This document shows positions 59,701 through 64,000 of a stretch of DNA of 64,000 nucleotides, piece by piece. Under the pieces are notes generated by a model. That model was not told where the DNA came from and did no database searches. It saw only the letters and a list, made by a program, of their open reading frames with translations. The number at the start of each line of letters is the position of its first letter. The first letter of the stretch is position 1. The translations under genes and the position numbers were made by a program. The DNA is taken from NCBI GenBank assembly GCA_016191225.1, contig JACPPC010000011.1, forward strand, positions 62,001 through 126,000, in the 5' to 3' direction. This DNA is from Gemmatimonadota bacterium (GTDB lineage: Bacteria; Gemmatimonadota; Gemmatimonadetes; Gemmatimonadales; Gemmatimonadaceae).

Positions 59701-60972
59701 TCAGCCGAGCGCGTCGGCGCCGAGCCAGGGGCGCAGGGCGTCGGGAATCGTCACGCGGCCGTCGTGCCAGTGGTGCTCGAGCAGGCAGGCCACGGTGCGT
59801 GGAAAGGCGAGCCCCGACCCGTTGAGGGTGTGGGCGAAGCGCGGCTTCTCACCCGGCGCGGGGCGGTAGCGGATGTTGGCCCGCCGCGCCTGGAAGTCGC
59901 CGAAGGTCGAGCAGCTCGAGACCTCGAGCCAGGTGCCGGTTCCCGGCGACCAGGCCTCGAGGTCGTACGTCTTGGCCGAGCCGAAGCCGGTGTCGCCGGC
60001 GGCCAGCAGCACCACGCGGTACGGAAGCCCGAGCAGCTGCAGCAACCGCTCGGCGTGGCCGGTCAGCAGCTCCAACTGGTCGAGCGCCGTCTCCGGCGTC
60101 GCGAGGCGCACCATCTCGACCTTGTCGAACTGGTGCACCCGCAGGAGCCCGCGGGTGTCCTTGCCCGCCGAGCCGGCCTCGCGCCGGAAGCAGGGGGTGT
60201 AGGCGCAGAGCGCCCGCGGCAGGTCCGCCGCCTCGAGGATCTCGTCGCGAAAGAGGTTGGTGACGGGGACCTCGGCCGTCGGCACGAGGTACAGCGGGTC
60301 GTCGCGGAGGGCATACATGTCCTCCTCGAACTTGGGGAGCTGCGACGTGCCCACCATCGACGCCCGGCTCACCGCGAACGGCACCCAGACCTCCTCGCAG
60401 CCGTGCTCGCGGGTGTGGAGGTCGACGAAGAAGTTCATGAGCGCGCGCTGCAGGCGGGCGCCCATGCCGCGGTAGACGATGAAGCCCGACCCCGACACCT
60501 TGGCGCCACGCTCGAGGTCGAGGAGGCCGAGCTTCGCCCCGGTCTCCCAGTGCGGCGGGACGCCGGCGCCGGCGCGCGGGATTCCCCAGCTGCGGACGAC
60601 CGTGTTGTGCGACTCGTCGCCCGCGGGCACCTCGGGGAGGGTGAGGTTGGGAATGCCGAGCAGGATCTCGCCGAGCTCGGCCTCGACGCCCCCCAGCTCC
60701 CCCTCGATCGCCGCGATCTCGTCGCCGATCACGCGGCCGCGCGCGACGAGCTCGCCGGCCTCCTCGCGCGCCCGCTTGCGACGCCCGACTTCCTGCGCGT
60801 TGGCGTTGCGCGCCGCCTTCTTCTCCTCGACCTGCGCGATCAGCCGCCGCCGGCCCGACTCGAGCGCCTCGGCCCGGTCGATCGCCGGCGCGTACTGCGC
60901 GAGCTTGCCCCGCCGGCGCATGCCCTCGCGCAGCGTCTCGATGTTGTCGCGCAGCGTGCGGAGGTCATGCAT
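59701..60972 (-). CDS. serS: Seryl-tRNA synthetase
   Basis: The 423-residue class II synthetase has an N-terminal antiparallel coiled-coil arm (about 25-105) that grips the long variable arm of tRNA-Ser, then catalytic motif 2 with CYTPCFRREAGSAGKDTRG and FDKVEMV, and motif 3 LNGSGLAFPRTVACLLEHH. SerS also charges tRNA-Sec, so it connects to selC and selD in this window. ATG start at 60972, twelve bases after the lipoprotein stop. Confidence 0.96.
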   Translation of the reverse strand: MHDLRTLRDNIETLREGMRRRGKLAQYAPAIDRAEALESGRRRLIAQVEEKKAARNANAQEVGRRKRAREEAGELVARGRVIGDEIAAIEGELGGVEAELGEILLGIPNLTLPEVPAGDESHNTVVRSWGIPRAGAGVPPHWETGAKLGLLDLERGAKVSGSGFIVYRGMGARLQRALMNFFVDLHTREHGCEEVWVPFAVSRASMVGTSQLPKFEEDMYALRDDPLYLVPTAEVPVTNLFRDEILEAADLPRALCAYTPCFRREAGSAGKDTRGLLRVHQFDKVEMVRLATPETALDQLELLTGHAERLLQLLGLPYRVVLLAAGDTGFGSAKTYDLEAWSPGTGTWLEVSSCSTFGDFQARRANIRYRPAPGEKPRFAHTLNGSGLAFPRTVACLLEHHWHDGRVTIPDALRPWLGADALG

Positions 60973-60984
60973 GGCGCCTGCCGG

Positions 60985-61569
60985 TCAGAATCCGCCGGGG
61001 ACGAGCCCGCGACGGCCGCAGTTCGGGTTGAGCACGATGCGGTAGTGGATCAGCCGGCTGACCAGGTTCACGCTGTCCACCACCATCTTGGCGTGCATCG
61101 TCGTCAGCACGCCGTACGAGCAGTCGACCGGGCGGACCTGCACCACGAACGGCTGCCCGGGGCTCACCACCTGCACCGAATCGTACGTGAAGCCCGCCAC
61201 CGGCGCCTCGGTCGTCGCATCGAAGGTCCCCGTCGGCACGAAGAGCCCGACGACAGGCGGGACCACGTTCGGCCCGAGCACCACCGAGCGCGCCGGCAGC
61301 ACCCGCACCGCTCCCGCAGGCGTGAGATCGAAGGCGAGGTCGAACGGCACCGACCCGTCGCTGAAGACCGTCGCCAGCACGACCACGCGGGACGGGATGT
61401 TGATCGCCGTCGGGAAGATCGGGTCGGTGCCGCTCATCGCGAACAGCCGGCCGGTGTCGGCCGTGACCAGGCCCAGGTTGACCTTGGGTTCGGTCGCGCC
61501 GCAGGCACCGCCGGCAAGGGCGGCCGCGACCAGCGCGAAAAGCGATGTCAGGCGGAGCGACTGGGGCAC
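60985..61569 (-). CDS. Lipoprotein of unknown function
   Basis: The 194-residue precursor has a signal peptide and lipobox AGGAC (Cys23). The mature part is strand-rich, with VVVLATVFSDGSVPFDLAFDL and a pair of cysteines (VDCSYG near residue 151 and NPNCGRRG near the end). These may form a disulfide. I recognise no family. It precedes serS by 12 bases and probably leads that transcript from the promoter at 61605-61633. Confidence 0.8.
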   Translation of the reverse strand: MPQSLRLTSLFALVAAALAGGACGATEPKVNLGLVTADTGRLFAMSGTDPIFPTAINIPSRVVVLATVFSDGSVPFDLAFDLTPAGAVRVLPARSVVLGPNVVPPVVGLFVPTGTFDATTEAPVAGFTYDSVQVVSPGQPFVVQVRPVDCSYGVLTTMHAKMVVDSVNLVSRLIHYRIVLNPNCGRRGLVPGGF

Positions 61570-61604
61570 GTCAACGTCAGATGAAAGGGGCGAACGACGG
61601 GCGA

Positions 61605-61633
61605 AGGATATGTGCTAACCGCAACGACTTCAA
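61605..61633 (-). promoter_or_regulatory. Promoter of the lipoprotein-serS-kinase-pcrA-gatCAB run
   Basis: Minus-strand TTGAAG (61633-61628), a 17-base spacer and TATCCT (61610-61605). The predicted start near 61598 gives a short leader before the GTG at 61569. A divergent promoter lies 13 bases away. Confidence 0.6.
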
Positions 61634-61646
61634 CTGGTTCCATCGC

Positions 61647-61675
61647 TTGACTTGGCCCCGCCCGGCGCCTAGCGT
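61647..61675 (+). promoter_or_regulatory. Promoter of the roadblock-regulator-manC run
   Basis: TTGACT (61647-61652), a 17-base spacer and TAGCGT (61670-61675). The predicted start near 61682 is followed by GGAG and then the ATG at 61699. Confidence 0.65.
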
Positions 61676-61698
61676 TGCGCATCACCCCGGAGCCTGTC

Positions 61699-62052
61699 AT
61701 GCCGAACATCCGCGAGCTCGTGGCCGCGATCAGCCAGCGCGAAGGCGTAGATGCCGCGGTGGTCCTGGGCCGCGATGGCATCGTGATCGACTCCAGCGCG
61801 CCCCCGGACATCGACACCGAACGGCTCGCCGCCCACATCCCGTCGATCCTCTCCGGCGCCGACGACCTCGGCGCCTCTGCCATGCGCGGCCCGCTCACCA
61901 TGGCCGTGATCGAGCAACCGGGCGGGCTGGCCCTCGTCTGCGCCCTCTCGGCCGAGGCGGTGCTGCTCGTGCTGGTGCGCCCCGAGGCCAACGTCGCGTC
62001 CCTGCTCTACGAGCTCCGGCGCAACCGCGAGCAGATGGCGGCGCTCGTCTGA
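61699..62052 (+). CDS. Roadblock/LC7-domain protein
   Basis: The 117-residue single-domain product matches the roadblock/LC7 fold: PNIRELVAAISQREGVDAAV, GIVIDSSAP, TMAVIEQPGGLALVCALS and SLLYELRRNREQMAALV. Related proteins, including MglB, act with small Ras-like GTPases in polarity and motility; a role in regulating a GTPase is possible. No such GTPase is beside it. It is followed after 11 bases by a stand-alone response regulator, and the pair is likely functionally linked. Confidence 0.88.
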   Translation: MPNIRELVAAISQREGVDAAVVLGRDGIVIDSSAPPDIDTERLAAHIPSILSGADDLGASAMRGPLTMAVIEQPGGLALVCALSAEAVLLVLVRPEANVASLLYELRRNREQMAALV

Positions 62053-62063
62053 GCGAGGGCCAG

Positions 62064-62471
62064 GTGCGGCGTGCGCACGTGCTCGTCGCCGAGGACGAGC
62101 CCCACATCGGACGCCTCATCGCGATGAAGCTCGAGTCGGGCCCGTTTCGCGTCACGCGCGCCGACGATGGCGCGGCGGCCCTCGCCGCCCTCGCCGCGCA
62201 CGACGACTTCGAGTTGCTGATCCTCGACCTCATGATGCCGCATGTGAGCGGGCTCGACGTGCTCGCCAGCGCCCGTGCCGGCGAGCGGTGGCGCACCCTG
62301 CCCTGCATCGTCCTCACCGCGATCGGGCACGACGCCGAGCACCGCCGGGCGATGGAGCTCGGCGCCACCGAGTTCCTCACCAAGCCCTTCAGCCCCAAGC
62401 GCCTGTTCGCCCGCGCCGCCGATCTCACGGGCCAGTCGGTCGCGGCGGCACCCGGCGCGGCGTCCCCGTGA
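62064..62471 (+). CDS. Single-domain response regulator
   Basis: The 135-residue protein is a receiver domain without an output domain. VLVAEDEPHIG gives the acidic pair, LLILDLMMPHVSGL the phospho-acceptor aspartate, CIVLTAIG the threonine, and FLTKPFSPKRL the lysine. GTG start 11 bases after the roadblock gene; its stop overlaps the guanylyltransferase start (GTGA). The partner kinase is unknown; the orphan kinase at 58547-59698 is one possibility. Confidence 0.93.
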   Translation: MRRAHVLVAEDEPHIGRLIAMKLESGPFRVTRADDGAAALAALAAHDDFELLILDLMMPHVSGLDVLASARAGERWRTLPCIVLTAIGHDAEHRRAMELGATEFLTKPFSPKRLFARAADLTGQSVAAAPGAASP

Positions 62472-63502
62472 GCAGCTGGACCGTGATGCTCGCGGGCGGC
62501 GTCGGCTCGCGCTTCTGGCCCCTCAGCTCCCCCGGGCGGCCCAAGCAGCTCCTCGCCCTCGTCGACGACAACTCGCTGCTCGGCAACACTCTCGGGCGCA
62601 TGGCGCCGCTCGCCCCCCCCGAGCGCACGCTGATCCTCACCAATGCCTCGCTCGCCGGCGCCGTGCGCGCGCTGGCCCCCTCCGTGCCGGCCGGCAACGT
62701 GATCGCCGAGCCACGGCCCGCCGGTACCGCGGCGGCGCTCGCCTGGGCCGCCCACGAGGTGGCGCGGCGCGGCGGCGGCGACGCCCTGCTCTACTGCGTG
62801 CACGCCGACTGGGCGATCGGCGACGCGACCCGCTACCAGGCGACGCTGCGCGAGGCCGGCGCCGCCGCCGCCGCGCACGGCGCGCTCGTGACCGTCGGCA
62901 TCGTCCCCACGCGCGCCGACCCGGGCTTCGGGTACATCCAGCCGGGAGCGCCGGTGGAGGGGACGGTGCGGCGCGTGGCGCGGTTCGCCGAGAAGCCCTC
63001 GCGCGAGGCGGCGGCCCGCATGGTCGCCGAGGGTTACCTCTGGAACTCCGGGATCTTCGCGTGGACCGCGGCGGCGTTCCTGCGCGAACTGCGCGCGCAC
63101 TGCCCGCAGGTCGCGCGCGCGCTCGACGCCCACCCGAACGACCTCGCCGCCTTCTTCGGCGCGGTCACGCCGGTGTCGGTGGACGTGGGCGTACTCGAGC
63201 GCAGTGCCAGCGTGCTGGTCGTACCCGGGGACTTCGACTGGGACGACGTGGGTACCTGGGCGGCGCTGCACCGGGTGCGTGCGCGCGATGCGGGCGGCAA
63301 CGCGGTGATCGGCCCCGTGCACCTCGTCGAGAGCCGCGACAACGTGGTGCACGCCGAGGGCAAGACCGTCGTCCTGTACGGCGTCGACGACCTGGTGGTG
63401 GTGGCCCGCGACGGGATCACGATGGTCACCACGCGCGAGCAATCGGCGGACCTGAAGAGCCTTCTCGACGCCCTCCCCGCGTCCGTGCGCGAGCGTCCCT
63501 GA
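62468..63502 (+). CDS. manC: Mannose-1-phosphate guanylyltransferase
   Basis: The 344-residue enzyme makes GDP-mannose from mannose-1-phosphate and GTP for surface polysaccharides. It starts VMLAGGVGSRFWPLSSPGRPKQLL, the nucleotide-binding loop; AEPRPAGTAAAL, RFAEKP and LWNSGIFAW follow, all typical of the GMP family. It lacks the phosphomannose isomerase domain found in longer ManC proteins. A GTG start overlaps the regulator gene. Confidence 0.93.
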   Translation: MSSWTVMLAGGVGSRFWPLSSPGRPKQLLALVDDNSLLGNTLGRMAPLAPPERTLILTNASLAGAVRALAPSVPAGNVIAEPRPAGTAAALAWAAHEVARRGGGDALLYCVHADWAIGDATRYQATLREAGAAAAAHGALVTVGIVPTRADPGFGYIQPGAPVEGTVRRVARFAEKPSREAAARMVAEGYLWNSGIFAWTAAAFLRELRAHCPQVARALDAHPNDLAAFFGAVTPVSVDVGVLERSASVLVVPGDFDWDDVGTWAALHRVRARDAGGNAVIGPVHLVESRDNVVHAEGKTVVLYGVDDLVVVARDGITMVTTREQSADLKSLLDALPASVRERP

Positions 63503-63512
63503 CCCGCCACCG

Positions 63513-64000
63513 ATGACCTCCTTCTTCTGCTACGACGACGCCCGCGCGCGCGGCTTCGAGCCGTTCGCGCTCACCCGGCCGGCCTGCGAATTGCGCGCCG
63601 GCGCCGAACTCCTCCGCCGCCGGTGGGAGATGACCATCGGCACCGCCTGCACCGGCTTCCTGGGCGCGCCGCACCTCGCGTCGTTCGACGAGCCGTGGGG
63701 ATGCCCCGCCGCGACCGGCGTGCTGCGCGCCGGCTCGATCGTCGTCAACAGCCGCTGCGCCGTGTCGCTCGCCGCGCGCCTCGACGAGGGCGAAGGGTGG
63801 GCCTGCGAGGGCGAGGTCGCGGCCGTGCGCCTCGCCGCCGACACGCCGGCCAGCGCCTTCGCCGACGGGCGCATCACCCTCACGTCGCTCGCCCGCATGG
63901 ACGGCGCGGTGACCCCGGTCGCGGGCCGCTGGATCGGCGACGTGTGGGAGCTGGTGGGGCTCCTGGCGGCGATGCTGGCCGAGGACATCCCGGTGCTCGC
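63513..64000 (+). CDS. GlmU-like sugar nucleotidyltransferase family protein (5' part, cut by the window end)
   Basis: The visible 162 residues begin SFFCYDDARARGFEPFALTRP and AGAELLRRRWEM, matching the N-terminus of a GlmU-like putative sugar-nucleotidyltransferase family seen in Bacteroidota and related lineages (ATG at 63513, 10 bases after manC). This family makes or modifies nucleotide sugars and has C-terminal left-handed helix repeats; that part lies beyond the window. The usual GlmU N-terminal nucleotide-binding loop is not evident, so the activity is uncertain. Confidence 0.75.
   Translation, partial: MTSFFCYDDARARGFEPFALTRPACELRAGAELLRRRWEMTIGTACTGFLGAPHLASFDEPWGCPAATGVLRAGSIVVNSRCAVSLAARLDEGEGWACEGEVAAVRLAADTPASAFADGRITLTSLARMDGAVTPVAGRWIGDVWELVGLLAAMLAEDIPVL

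Overview
The window looks like a chromosome segment of a high-GC, diderm (two-membrane) bacterium, most probably a member of the Gemmatimonadota. This rests on outer-membrane biogenesis genes (bamA, a LolC/E-type permease with LolD, LptE, an LpxH-like phosphatase, rfaE2) sitting beside an mcsA-mcsB-clpC block better known from Firmicutes, on the very high GC, and on a Gemmatimonadota-like 16S gene. The phylum call is an inference; a 16S search would settle it. Most genes lie on the minus strand in long runs with ATGA, GTGA or TGATG stop/start overlaps and frequent GTG starts.

Regions 1-13,858 (minus): prfB, with its classic UGA programmed frameshift, then lysS, the lipoprotein-release ABC transporter, mcsA-mcsB-clpC and the 5' part of bamA. 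Upstream of prfB are a degenerate-GGDEF protein overlapping a zinc-ribbon/proline-rich protein, then a Trm112-like gene and era.

Regions 13,891-19,829 (minus): a complete rRNA operon (16S-23S-5S, no spacer tRNAs) with recognisable promoter, boxA-like elements and a strong terminator, preceded by a separately terminated tRNA-Pro/Arg/Lys cluster with its own promoter.

Regions 19,826-28,740 (minus): one tightly packed run beginning with a small bacterial microcompartment (BMC) module (two hexameric shell proteins, an acylating aldehyde dehydrogenase and PduL phosphotransacylase) and continuing through a thioesterase, an exported HEAT-cyclophilin, two lipoproteins (one LptE-like), rfaE2, rph and rdgB. 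The BMC module has no vertex protein and no signature enzyme in the window. One shell protein carries an unusual C-terminal domain. This is the best candidate for something undescribed.

Regions 28,830-43,502: a leaderless-looking lpxH-like gene on plus, overlapping murI tail to tail. Then comes a long minus-strand cluster: rimP-nusA-ylxQ-infB-rbfA-truB-ribF-secD-secF-tatD-ridA-selD-selC, a DUF5683-like gene and murI. A promoter followed by an intrinsic-terminator-like hairpin precedes rimP, suggesting attenuation of the nusA operon.

Regions 43,577-48,650 (minus): three exported or lipoprotein genes of visibly lower GC (possible acquired island), then murA with aspartate in place of the fosfomycin-reactive cysteine. 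Regions 48,746-52,987 (plus): a zinc phospholipase C-like protein, a dimethylglycine/sarcosine dehydrogenase-like flavoprotein and a spermidine-synthase-fold protein. Regions 53,016-61,569 (minus): gatC-gatA-gatB, a PcrA/UvrD helicase, an orphan histidine kinase, serS and a lipoprotein. Regions 61,699-64,000 (plus): roadblock protein, single-domain response regulator, mannose-1-phosphate guanylyltransferase and a GlmU-like nucleotidyltransferase cut by the window edge.
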